From: Lineus longissimus
Taxonomy: Eukaryota; Nemertea; Pilidiophora; Heteronemertea; Lineidae
Assembly: GCF_910592395.1 (NCBI RefSeq)
Contig: NC_088316.1
Location: 11,222,001 to 11,286,000, forward strand
DNA length: 64,000 nucleotides
Reading direction: 5' to 3'
Under the pieces are notes generated by a model that did not search any database, had not been told where the DNA came from, and worked only from the letters and a program-made list of their open reading frames with translations. A program made the position numbers and the translations under genes. The stretch's first letter is position 1; every line of letters starts with the position of its first letter. Shown piece by piece: positions 1 to 10,192 of this stretch.

Positions 1-80
1 AGTACATGCGAAACTCACTTTCAGAGTGAATGACATCTGGTGAAGCAAGACACATAGGACATTGGGCCGAATAAATAAAA

Positions 81-1208
81 ATGAAATGGCCAGGGCCATT
101 GTGCTCACCTCATGTGGAGGAAAGATGGATAAAGAGCATGGTCTTGTGTCATGTAGTGTTAGGTTTGATGTAGGTCCAAGCAATTACAATTTCCCCAAAA
201 TGGCCAATTTACAGTACATTCGACCTCTGTGACCTTGAAAAGTAGGTCAAATCAAAGAAGACCCGGGTGACACATTGAATGGTTGTTAGAATTAGATGTA
301 CCTATGATATAAAATTGGTGCCAATCGGGCAAGTCATTACTAGCAATAATGGCATTTTGAAGAATTTCGGATTTGGCCCCCTCCCTGGAGGCCAAACGGC
401 AAATCAGATCGCACCAAACTTTGGTACCTGAGATCACCTGACCAAGGGGTACATGTGTACTTAATTTGTGATCAATAGTCATTGCAGTTAAGAAACGTGC
501 CATAGTTACGGCCTGATGGCGAATTTACGCCATTTGACCTCTGTGACCTTGACAAGAAGGTCAAATTAAAAACCTGTGTGACATATACTGTATGGTGGTT
601 AGATGTACCCATGATATCAAATTGGTGGCAATCGGGCAAGAAGTTAAGGAATAATCACATTTTTAAGGTTTTTGGATTTTGCCCCCTGGTGGTCAAGTGG
701 TGAATCATATTGGACCAAACTTCGGTCCCTTAGATCACCTGACTAAGGGGTAAATGTGTACCAAATTTGGTATCAATAGTCATTGCAGTTTAGAAACGTG
801 CCATCGTTACATCCTAACGGCTAATTTACACCATTTGACCTCTGTGACCTTGAAAAGGAGGTCAAATCAAAAACCCGGAGGATATATGATGCACCTTTGC
901 TAGAAGCACCTACCATATTTTTTTCAAAATTTCCCGACTACTATTAAGGGAGATATTGCATATTTTCACTTTTAACGTTTGGCCCCCTGGGGGCCAAACC
1001 ATGAAACGAATCGGATCGAAACTTGGTCTCCCAGGTGTCATTACATAAGGGTACATGTGTACCAAGTTTCAACTCAATAGCTCTAACAGTTACGAAACGT
1101 GCCCTGCTGACGGACGACGGACGACGACGGACGACGACGACGACGGCGACGACGGACGACGGACGCCACGGTATGGGATAAGCTCACCTCTGCTAAGAGG
1201 TGAGCTAA
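81..1208 (+). mobile_element. Interspersed repeat family A, copy A1
   Basis: This is one of four near-identical ~1.13 kb copies (others at 38839, 46140 and 53958), plus a 50-bp 3' fragment at 22759. The left end starts ATGGCCAGGGCCAT, a GGCC palindrome, followed by GCTCACCTC. The body holds about three diverged monomers of 301-314 bp. Near the right end is a GACG/ACG microsatellite, then a perfect 11-bp hairpin (arms AGCTCACCTCT and AGAGGTGAGCT) and CTAA. No target duplication is visible. The palindrome, subterminal GCTCACCTC inverted pair, microsatellite and terminal hairpin resemble non-autonomous Helitron/Helentron elements. That assignment is inference. Short ORFs inside are conserved only because the DNA is. 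Confidence 0.85.
221..864. promoter_or_regulatory. Three nuclear-receptor-type DR3 sites, one per monomer of A1
   Basis: At 221-249, 535-563 and 836-864 the sequence is (T/C)GACCT-CTG-TGACCTTGA followed about eight bases later by AGGTCA in the opposite sense. Read on the minus strand, the first part is AGGTCA-CAG-AGGTCA, a direct repeat spaced by three. It carries a TCA extension, giving TCAAGGTCA. DR3 is the classical VDR/RXR arrangement and TCAAGGTCA the ERR/NR5A monomer site. The second and third sites are perfect; the first has one change. The same sites recur in copies A2, A3 and A4, though in A2 the opposing half site of the third cluster reads AGGGCA. Binding is not shown. Confidence 0.5.
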
Positions 1209-1649
1209 CTAGCTTAATCTTACTAGTCAAAGCACGAAGAAAGAGCAAATGCTCGTTAAGGAGAAGCACAAGCCTAAGCAATTGCTCAAAAACCTATACA
1301 TAGTAATCTTTTTCTTATTCTTATACCTTTATCTTGTTCTGGCAAGCAAGACCTAGTTATACTTTGCGGGACAAGTGTTACACCACACAATTGTCAGTGC
1401 TGCGATCCAATTGTGTGTACAATAGGACACCTGCACGATTATTAGGCTCTGTGAAAGGTTGGGGTTTTGAACATTGCGACTAGATAGGCTGCCGCATTTT
1501 AACCGAGATTGCTCTGCGGACGCCATGTCTACATGTGGAGATGCTGACGGAAATTCAAACGAATCAGAGCTAAATTTACTGATGGTTTCGATCATAAAGG
1601 ATTATCCCATCCTGCTGGAAAAGAGCCAATTGCCAAGTGCTAAGGAGAA

Positions 1650-4528
1650 CAAGAGGCCCAAGGGCCTGGCGCTCAGCTGGATGACCTAATAACATAGGAC
1701 TGAGGGTGTAAAGTAGTAAATATCGGCTTTATACTACTTGTTTGAAGGTCAAGAGAACGCGTTATACCACTAAAATTTCCAATGCAGAGCTGCCAGCTGG
1801 ATGAAATATGATTGAACTAATCAGCCATGGTATGTAAATATTACAGGAGGCAACGGAAGATATCCCTAGTTCAGTATGTTGTATCGGTAGCTTTACAGAA
1901 AAGAAGTGTCAGAGAGGATGAGACTTCTCCATGGACAACTGTGGTATGTCCAGGCTGGGTTGTACAGCACAAGGACACAAAATGCTGTCTGTAATTGAGA
2001 GGTATCCTGATTTAACAGAGGTCAAAATAAATAGAAATGACCAGTTTGGGACTAACACCACTGTCTTTTTTTTTAATAAGGTAGAGATTACAGGAGTCAA
2101 CAAAATTAATTTTATTGAGAGAAATTGACCTGTCCTGCAGGTGATTGGAATTTACAATACAAAGGGTCGTTTTTCATGACATTGTGCTCTACTGCGTATC
2201 CCTAGTGAGTCGATCGGGAACCAATCTATCCTTGGCGCAGACGGGTTCAAATTGGCTATATCTTGAATAGATTGAATTGCGATAAAAATCTAATGCAATA
2301 AAGGAGCAATATCGAAGAGACAAATTAATCAAACCAATTGTCCACAAATTCGGACCCTGCAATGGCGTGATGTATGCGTGCATATAAAAGTATATCAATT
2401 GATCCAATAGAGATGATGAGGCAATGTCAATATGCCTCGTTCCTTAGTCAGCAATATGCCCCTTTTTATACAGAGAAGAAGGAGAACCCAGATAGGCCTT
2501 CACATGTCGGCTTCCAAATGGCTCGAACCAACTGTACTATCATCACTATTATTACTTTAAAATGCGTGCTCCTCCTACATGTAGCAATGTCTCGGCCAAA
2601 AAGGCACTTAGTCGACAGGCAAGCTAGAAGTTCAGCACCGTGAGCAGCTCCTTGGTAAGGCCATGTCAGGTTCCGCGCGCCTCTTCAGATACATCAAGTA
2701 TTGCAAGCTGTGGTGAGCGCATAAAAAGACCATGGTCACCTTAATTTGAAAATCCCTTCATAATCAAAGGGCTACCCCTGACTAAAACACCACTCAACCC
2801 ATAAACAATAGACCACCAATTTGACCTCAGCTCCTAACTGCGGGAAAACCCAAGTCCAGCAACCAAAAGTACCAAAAATACATTTTTGTTTACATTTGAA
2901 CTGCACACTATGCATTTGTTTACAATTTCATTTCCCGCGAAATCTCAAAAAATCAGGTGACCAGCAATCGTGGATTGAAAATAACATTAACCTGGGTTCA
3001 GCAGGTCAGCAGGTATACCGACTGTTCCAATCATCCCCCTACAGCCAGCTGTTCAAAAGGTAATGTTATTCACCCCACAGGGAGTGCAGGTAATTGATTA
3101 AGCCCCTGCATAACTTAATGTCATGGCTTAGCTTCTGTGAGTGGTAAGGAGAATTGACAGTGTCCGTTAAAGAATCCCTCATTACTGCTCCGCTGAAGTA
3201 AATTTTTGAATAAAACCAAGACGTTGCATCAGGATAAGGTGTCACCACCATTCATGCAAAATTTCAAAGCGATCCAACGCCTCTGAGTGTGACTTTATTC
3301 GTCCCCCTTCTAATATTATTATATAGAAGATTTAGACCAGCGATGACGTCATTTCTGGTGATTCCCTACTCTGTCCAATGAGCGCTTTTTAAAGTGTGCC
3401 ATTTGGCAAGCATTAGCATGCAATGTATTTTATCAGCGCTGCCAATTCCCGAACAGAATGCCGTAGCTCCGTCAATTTTGAGTCAATTTTTATGGGAGTA
3501 ACATTATTGTGTTGCTTAAAACGTCTACCTTTTACTCATGTAAGGCAGACGTTACATAGAGATTCACGCTTCACTCCTCGCGCCTCATGCTTCACGGTTC
3601 ACTCGTGACCCCAAAAAAATTTCCAAGGCATTTCAACTTTGGCCCTCATTTTTTCCTATGTAACAGTGCTCATTGAAATACCTTGTTAATTCTTCGGTTC
3701 ACGAGTGAACCGTGAAGCATGAGGCGTGAGGAGTGAAGCGTAAAGCTCTATGTAACGTCTGCCTAAGAATCGTAGTACTAAAAACTAATATGCAAACAGA
3801 ATCATGCCGATTCACTGCACATACTGTGGGAATTCTCCACTTCAAAATACATCGCGAACAGAGCGTGCACTTCCGATATCATTTTCACAGAATTGTGGCC
3901 AAATTTTCAAGAACTAATTTCTGAAAGTATTCCCTTAAGACCTTATGACTACCCACTGAAAGGAACTAGTGATAATATCGCCTACTTGACTACTTTTAAG
4001 CAGAAAATTGGTTACTTGTTGCAAAATCAATCTTCCATCTTTAGACTGGTCACTACAGTGGGTATGCTGCCTGGTTCCTTGGCCAATTCAATGCGCAGAA
4101 TACAACTGCGCAACTATACGTCATAACCCGGGCTTTTGAATCGTCAAAAAAGCTGTCCAATGTGCCTGTAGCGCCAACTGGTGGTGAAAACTAAACTAAT
4201 TCCATTACAAGTCAAAATGAAAAATTATTAAAAAATATTCGGCCAGATTTGAAAACAATATTTCCTCTGTGGACCAAGGTATAAAGGAAAGAAGTTTAAA
4301 CTTCCCGATGACCTCATTCGCCGAATGTAGGTCAGATCGCGCTGATTTTTGGTTTCTGAGTTCCCCTTGGGCTACTCCTAATTTAGCAGCGTCAACAAAG
4401 TGCCTAGGTCTTACGGTAACAAAATGCCCAAAATTGATATGGATGGATGGCAGGAAGGATGGCAGGAAGGACGGACACCATTCCCTTAGTAATATGACCA
4501 GCTTCGGAGACTTTGTCAGCTGAGCTAA
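1650..4528 (+). mobile_element. 2.9 kb family B element inserted in H1 ORF1
   Basis: The left end is CAAGAGGCCCAAGGGCCT, a GGCCC palindrome, followed by GCGCTCAGCTG. The right end is GTCAGCTGAGCTAA, preceded by a short GGATGGCAGGAA tandem. Removing exactly 1650-4528 rejoins ORF1 in frame (GAG AA|A AAG GCA) with no duplicated or missing base, so insertion was between two A residues without a target duplication. GCTCAGCTG occurs inverted near both ends. This parallels family A, and the A|A (T|T) target without duplication is what is known for Helentrons. No convincing protein is encoded, and a foldback MITE is nested inside. A second left end lies at 47471. Confidence 0.75.
3541..3766. mobile_element. 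Foldback MITE inside family B element
   Basis: Arms of roughly 65 bp are inverted copies. The left begins TAAGGCAGACGTTACATAGAG-like sequence and runs into CTTCACTCCTCGCGCCTCATG; the right ends CTATGTAACGTCTGCCTAA. They enclose about 95 bp of AT-rich loop with no ORF. Target duplications were not resolved. Confidence 0.7.
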
Positions 4529-5485
4529 AAAGGCATCGGCGCTAAAGGCAGGTCAATCTGCAATTTTGACAAACACTGGTAAACTCTTGTTTGATAAGCA
4601 GATCTTGAAGAAGATTTCGAACGTGAAATCCCAAGTTAAGAAAAAGACTGACGGGAATCAAACGGGGAACCGTAAAATCATTCTATCTTCATGGGAACAG
4701 AAGCTGTACGAGCATCTCCAAGGGGATGAAAACCCTACCATCACGAAAATGGCCTGCTCGATTTCAACTGGTTTCGGGACCTCGGGATCGTTCATCCGCA
4801 CTACACGGGATCATCAATCTCAGTCAAGCTGTTCCAGCTCCAACGTTTGTATCCTTTCCTCACCTAATCTTTCGATTTCAGGTTATCTTTCTGTTCTTTT
4901 GAAGAATCACTATTTTAAGATGAGTATTAAGGCTGTTTATTTTTAGGGATAAAGTTATAACAGGAAAAGAACACTCTCTAACGATGTGCCAAATTTAATG
5001 AACATATCGGTAATAAATCTTTTTTTCTTCAGAATTCCAGGGGTCCAATTGAACCAAGCAGTTCAAACGTCCAACTGACACCATCCGCAAGTCGTTCCAC
5101 AACACCAGTGCCTGCACGAGTTCCGAAGAAGAGAGTTTTGTCTGCCGAAACTGAGGACACCAAGACTCTTTCCACGCCTGAATTGCAGAGACTTGTGCTT
5201 TTGGAGCAACAAAGGTACACGAGGGCTTAAATGAGGCATTTTGAAGCAACAAAACGATCAGCAGACAACTGAAGCAGCAGCTGTTGCACCTGCTAACACG
5301 TCGTCTTTCACAAACTTGGATGCCTGGCAAGATGACTTGTATTAAGTATGAGGAATAAAAAGGCAAATGTGAAATAAGCTATGTTTCTGTTGTTTATTAC
5401 AATTTTCATATGACTGTATCAAAGGGTAAACAGACAATTATTTAATGTAAAGAACGGCGGTGACCTCTTGCCGCCTTTACTGACC

Positions 5486-6451
5486 TTACAATCGAATTTG
5501 GCGTACAGCCAAAGGAGCATCTGCAGCCTCGGATTCTACACCATCCTCAGCCTCTTCCTCTTCATCATCACCGAAATCATCTGCGTCATTTAGTGATCTT
5601 GCGACATTGTGCAATACAACACAAGCAATGATGCATTTTGGAGCGTTTGCCAGTTTAAGACGAATGCCGTAACGCAGTGTCGGAAAACGTCGTTTTAATT
5701 GTCCAAAGGCCTGCTCGATGACCACACGATTTCTTGCATGTTCTCAGTTGAAATGTCTCTCAGCTGCAGTATTTGGGTTACTGTAGGGTGTCATCCTGTA
5801 TGGGGCTATTCCATATCCTGAATCGCCAAGAAGACTCCCTTGAACATTCCTTGCAACTTTCTCGTGCAGTTCCGATGTTTGGAATATTCGAGAATCGTGC
5901 ACAGACCCTGGTCATCCGTCATCAACACTCGTCAAGGTATACTTTTCATCACATGTCGCCTGAACATTAAATGACGCAAAGTTCTTTCAATTGATGAAGT
6001 CATCTCCAAATCGGCTGTGTGGCTTATCAATGCGTACATGCGTGCAATCGATAGCTCCCAGTGTGAATGGAAAACCAAGCTTTTCTACCCAAAGTTCCTT
6101 TGCCCGCGCCAAATCTGCATTTGAACTAGGAAACGTTATCCACCTTGGGTGCTGCTCCGATATGAAATCCAAGGTGCTCGCAACGTATCTCGATACCGTT
6201 GGCTGCGTTATGCCCATCACCTCTGCAACAGTAGTCTGGTATCCAGGATCTGCCAAATAATGCAAAGTTGCCTCCATGCGTTCCACTGGAGACAGACATC
6301 CGCCACGAGTCTCGACGGTTTCAGGTAGAAAAGTTTGTGCAAGCCATTCAACATGATCCTTCCCAAATCGAAATAACTTGCGGTAAGTCGCTGGATTTAT
6401 CTCAGCTCGATCTATTCGACTCTTTTAAACCTTCACTTCTCTTACGGGCAT
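5486..6451 (-). pseudogene. H1 Harbinger DDE transposase, inactivated by four stops
   Basis: The 322-codon frame matches the intact H2 transposase along its whole length without a frameshift. It includes AIDCTHVRIDKP (first Asp), LLGDSGYG (second Asp) and VVIEQAFGQLKRRFP (Glu). Four in-frame stops break it. One is TAA where H2 has a Tyr codon (VYKNRID). The other three are TGA: in DFIN*KNF (H2 Arg CGA), in DG*PGSV (H2 Trp) and in HFN*EHA (H2 Arg). C-to-T or G-to-A changes explain the TGAs, as expected for methylated-CpG decay or simple ageing. The acidic C-terminal tail is retained. Confidence 0.9.
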
Positions 6452-7007
6452 GAACATAGCGCAAGTTAGGTACAAAACGGACGCTGTAGAAAAGGGTCAA
6501 GCACCTCTGGACGAGCTCGCCAAACTGCGAGCAAATGCTTCGGTTTGTAAGGACAAGCACGGTCTTATGTATATGCATTCAAGCATTTTCTATAAGTTCA
6601 AGCTCATGCTTGTTAGACCAGGCTTTTGCTTTTTCTACCCAAGAAGTTGCTTGTTCTATGAAGCAAAAGCTAAACTTTATGCATACCGTTTCAAGAAAAA
6701 GCCTCGAAAAAGCAAATGCTAGTTTTTATGTATTCGGGCCATTGGGCCGAATAAATAAAACCTAGCATTTGCTTACAAGTTCAAGCAAAAAGAAAAAGGA
6801 AAAGGTCGCCTAGAAGAAGATCAAGCCAAAGGAAATGCTTGAAAATGTATTAATAACCATCTGCTTCAGCTTCAATCTTTTGCTTGTTAGATAAGCAATA
6901 GGTGTGGTGCACATGTGTTACGCAAGACTATTTGTCCGATCTAAACCCTATTGTCCCATGTAAACATAGTGGTTGGCCAAAGAACGTGCAAGCCATATTG
7001 CTGTACC

Positions 7008-8307
7008 ATGGCGTCGTGTGCAGACTCAGAGGAGAATGCAGCTAATTCTCAGTTGAATGTAACTCTGGTGTCCGTTATTAAAAAGTATCCAGTTTTACTG
7101 GAGAAAAGTCAATAACCAAGTACCAAGGAGAAAAAAGCTCAGGCACTACGGGATGCAAAGTCAACTATCTTTACCAGTTGTGGAAAGACTATGGATGGGA
7201 AGCAAATTCTGAAGAAAATCTCGAACATGAAAACCAGCGTGAAGAAGAAGACGGATATGAAGGAAACCGGAAATCGGAAAATCGTTCTTTGTCCTTGGGA
7301 GAAGCAGCTTTACGACAATTTGAATGGAGATGAAAACCCAACAGTGACGAAGATGGCCTCGTCCATTTCGGTTGGCTTTCCAGCGAGCCATGTCAAGAGA
7401 TCATGCCCAGGTTGTCCTGTTGATATGCCGTCGTCGCCTCAGTCCACCGTTGCAACATCAAAGGTATGTAGTGCCACCGGAATGTAGGTAAAAATCCCTC
7501 CAGTAAAAATCCCCCCTAGGAAAAAATCCCCCCAGGAAAAAATCCACCCATGAAAAAAAATACCCGGACAAAAGTAGGTAAAAATCTCGTTTTTTATATT
7601 AGGCCTACTTGGTTTACATATTTTTTCAAAGAAAAAGGCAAGTGGGAGGTCGAAATAAAAACATAAATAAAATTAATCCACAGTGAAAAGCCGAAAATTA
7701 ATCCAAAGTGAAAAGCCGGTATCATTTAACAGTTTTCAGAATATTTGTCCCATAATCAGGGTTCCTGCAGCTTGTGGAGCACCAAATTTAATACCTTTTT
7801 AATGCTTTTTAATACGGTACCGGTGAAGTCTCGGTGAGGTCCCGGTGAGGTACGTTGAGGCACGGTGAGGTCAGGTGAGGTCCAGTGAGGTATTTAGTCC
7901 AACCCGGATTGAGGAACTTATCACCTTTCTGAAAAGGCCTTGTTGGTCTAAAGGGAACATCAAGTTTCAAATTAAACTAAACTATCGTTGAAATGATTTT
8001 TCAGGCTTCCTATGTTCCTCCTGAATTGAGTCCAAGCAGTTCAACCGTGGTGACACCTCCACCAAGTCGTTGCTCAACACCGGTTCCTTTGAAGGTTCCA
8101 AAGAAAAGGCTGTTGCACTCCGAAACCGAAGAAACCAAGAATCTGTCAACACCTGAGCTACAGAGACTCTTGCTTTTGGAGCAACTGAAGCTTACGAGGA
8201 TGAAAATAAGACGTTTTGAACAGCCAAACGAGCAGAAGCAGACAGGTGACGATCCCGAGATTCCAGTCTCATACCTTTCTTTGTTGAACGACAATTTGAC
8301 CCCATAA
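7008..8307 (+). CDS. H2 ORF1, Harbinger accessory protein (two exons, one nonsense codon)
   Basis: Exon 1 is 7008-7463 (ATG in a CCATGG context, donor AAG|GTATGT). Exon 2 is 8005-8307 (acceptor TTTTTCAG). The phase-0 junction keeps the frame. Codon 36 is TAA (7113-7115), where H1 has TTG in the same place, so full-length translation is blocked. An internal ATG at 7191 could still give a 191-aa product. Visible features are a basic central block (QILKKISNMKTSVKKKTD, GNRKIVLCPWEK), a Ser/Pro-rich linker and a C-terminal helix (STPELQRLLLLEQLKLTRMKIRRFE). By position and conservation with H1 it is the second Harbinger protein. No DNA-binding fold is certain. Confidence 0.65.
7488..7893. repeat. 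Two short minisatellites in the H2 ORF1 intron
   Basis: At about 7488-7575 an AAAAATCCCCCC-type unit of roughly 17 bp is repeated five times. At about 7820-7893 a GGTGAGGTCC-type unit of roughly 11 bp is repeated six times. The second array is a run of potential GGTGAG splice-donor-like motifs, which may be chance. Confidence 0.6.
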
Positions 8308-8450
8308 ATTATCAAATGTAAGCACTAAAGCAAATATAGAGAAAAAATAGATTCAAATCAGGTCTTATTCAAATTTATTTTGTTTGTGTATGTCATAAAG
8401 AACAGCCGCGAACACTCCTTGAGTATACTTAAAGCTACTATCTGTTTCTG

Positions 8451-8716
8451 AATAACCTTTGTTGGGTTTTTGCAACCTCAGACTGCCATTAACCATCCTA
8501 TTTCGTCAAAGCATATACCGGGTTTGTACATAAAAATGTACAGGGATTCCCTATGCTGAATGATCGATGCATTACCAAAAAATGTATTTTTCAATCCATC
8601 CTGTTAAAATTTTCACACAAAATTGCCAAAACTATACGGCACCGCCTGATATGTGGTTTGACAAAATAGGATGGTTAATGGCAGCGTGATGTTGCGAAAA
8701 CACAAATAAGGTTATT
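8451..8716. mobile_element. MITE with ~60-bp terminal inverted repeats in H2
   Basis: The left arm starts AATAACCTTTGTTGGG and runs through CTGCCATTAACCATCCTATTT. The right arm is its imperfect inverted copy, ending AAATAAGGTTATT. The inner part holds a smaller hairpin and no ORF. A duplication could not be separated from the end of the inverted repeat. Confidence 0.65.
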
Positions 8717-8801
8717 GCGTCACAGACAGCAGGTACACACTACAGACAAATGTTCAAAAACGAATGTTTTCAAACATTTCCGTAGTGTGGACCTACCTTA
8801 A

Positions 8802-9035
8802 AGGGGATACTTCTAGGAAAAATAAACAAACCCCTTTGTTTACGTGTGGATCCACTTGATGCTAATTGACGCTTGTTGACGCTATTGAAATACCGTCAAC
8901 AAGCTTCAAATAGCGTAATCAAGTGGATCCACATGTAATTACCATGTGATTTACTCTATTGCCCCTTGAGGGCCTATTAACTGTGGATCAACATATAAAC
9001 ACAGGGGTTTGTTTATTTTTCCTAGAGGTACGCCT
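8802..9035. mobile_element. TTAA-flanked MITE in H2
   Basis: TTAA lies at 8798-8801 and 9036-9039. Between them the ends are inverted copies, AGG(G/C)G-TAC then TCTAGGAAAAATAAACAAACC. An inner inverted pair around GTGGATCCACTTGA is also present. A TTAA duplication suggests mobilisation by a piggyBac- or Kolobok-type transposase; which one is not determinable here. Confidence 0.65.
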
Positions 9036-9070
9036 TTAACATGGCAAGATTTTACATTCTCTTTGATCAG

Positions 9071-10192
9071 TTATACACGCTGGTGATGTCTGTCATACAG
9101 GAAGTTTGTGATCTCTTGGCGTTTTTGGTTCCCTTGCAGTCGCAGTTGCCGAGCCGCCAAGGGTGCAGGTGCTTCTTGACCCTGGTCGTCAACCTCATGT
9201 TCCTGCTCTTCATCGTCAAAATCATCAGCATCGTTCAACACTTTTGCAATATTGTGCAAAACAAAACAAGAAATTATACATTTGGGTACGTTGTCTAGTT
9301 TTAGTCGGACGCCATAACGGAGGATAGGGAACCGTCTTTTTAACTGTCCAAAAGCTTGTTCTATTACCACTCTATTTTTCGCATGTTCGCGGTTGAAGTA
9401 TCGTTCAGCTGGAGTATTTGGGTCAGTGAACGGTGTCATCATGTAGGGTGCAATTCCATAACCAGAATCACCAAGAAGAACGCCATGAACGTTCCTTGAA
9501 ACCAGAGCGTGTAGTTCCGATGTTTGGAATATACGCGAGTCGTGCACTGATCCAGGCCATCCTACATCGGCACTTGTAAAGGACCACTTTTCGTCACATG
9601 TCGCCTGAACATTAAAGGAGGCAAAGTTCTTTCGATTGATGAATTCGTCGCCAAACGGACCACCAGGCTTGTCAATTCTTACATGAGTGCAGTCGATCGC
9701 TCCCAGCCTAAATGGAAAGCCGAGCTTATCTGCCCATCGCTCCTTTGCCAGGGTGGCATCAGCATCAGAAAATGGGAAAATAATCCATCGTGGATGTTGC
9801 TCAGCAATACTGTTTATAGTGCTGGAAACGCAGTTGGAAACGGTAGGCTGCGTAACGCCCATCAGCTCTGCCACACTTGTCTGGTAACCAGGATCCGCCA
9901 AGTAGTGTAACGTAGTCTCCATGCGTGCCAATGGAGTCATACACCCGCCTCTGCTCTCGACTGTATCGGGCAGAAATGTCGCTGCAAGCCATTCCACGTT
10001 TTCTTTCTCGAAACGAAATAACTTGCGATAAGTCGCTGGTGAGATCTCATCTCGATCTATGCGATTTTTGTAAACTTTCTGTTGTCGAATTCGCATAAAC
10101 ATATCCGTGCAGTGTTGCTGCAAACCTGTCGAAGCAAATGCACAAGCACCTCCAGAGTAGCTTGCATAAATAGTGAGCAAATGCTCTGTCAT
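9071..10192 (-). CDS. Harbinger DDE transposase, intact (H2)
   Basis: This 373-aa uninterrupted frame belongs to the HARBI1/DDE_Tnp_4 family of nuclear endonucleases that cut at transposon ends. An N-terminal helix-turn-helix-like stretch (TSVAELMGVTQPTVSNCVSS) precedes the catalytic core. The triad is visible as Asp in GAIDCTHVRID (about residue 165), Asp in VLLGDSGYGIAPY (about 244) and Glu in RVVIEQAFGQLKRRFP (about 285), followed by CFVLHNIA. The tail is acidic and then basic. Length fits the family (about 350-400 aa). The start may instead be the second Met (MFMRIRQQK), where similarity to H1 begins. It ends in TAA. Copy H1 provides a decayed homologue for comparison. Confidence 0.9.
   Translation of the reverse strand: MTEHLLTIYASYSGGACAFASTGLQQHCTDMFMRIRQQKVYKNRIDRDEISPATYRKLFRFEKENVEWLAATFLPDTVESRGGCMTPLARMETTLHYLADPGYQTSVAELMGVTQPTVSNCVSSTINSIAEQHPRWIIFPFSDADATLAKERWADKLGFPFRLGAIDCTHVRIDKPGGPFGDEFINRKNFASFNVQATCDEKWSFTSADVGWPGSVHDSRIFQTSELHALVSRNVHGVLLGDSGYGIAPYMMTPFTDPNTPAERYFNREHAKNRVVIEQAFGQLKRRFPILRYGVRLKLDNVPKCIISCFVLHNIAKVLNDADDFDDEEQEHEVDDQGQEAPAPLAARQLRLQGNQKRQEITNFLYDRHHQRV

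Larger units (their letters stand above)
1525..5345 (+). pseudogene. H1 ORF1, Harbinger accessory (DNA-binding-type) protein, interrupted
   Basis: The first part (1525-1649) ends in LEKSQLPSAKE and resumes at 4529 with KASALKAG and QILKKISNVKSQVKKKT. It aligns throughout with H2 ORF1 (LEKSQ, QILKKISNMK, GNRKI, GDENPT). The family B element lies exactly between the two parts. A second exon (about 5032-5345) follows a CAG acceptor and contains PVPARVPKKR and STPELQRLVLLEQ, matching H2 exon 2. It carries a frameshift near 5220-5275. The first-exon donor near 4850 has decayed compared with H2. Harbinger elements usually need such a partner protein to bring the transposase to DNA and into the nucleus. 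The fold is not obvious; SANT/MADF-like is a guess. Confidence 0.7.
64..6740 (+). mobile_element. PIF/Harbinger transposon H1, decayed, with two nested insertions
   Basis: The left end begins GGGCCGAATAAATAAAA and the right end reads as its inverted complement, finishing TTCGGGCC at 6740. Both match the ends of the neighbouring copy H2. ATT stands outside each end (61-63 and 6741-6743), the 3-bp duplication typical of PIF/Harbinger. Inside lie the usual two genes in opposite orientation: a DNA-binding-type ORF on plus (1525-5345) and a DDE transposase on minus (6451-5486). Family A copy A1 sits inside the left terminal repeat and a 2.9 kb family B element splits ORF1, so H1 is older than both. 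Four nonsense codons disable the transposase. Confidence 0.85.
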
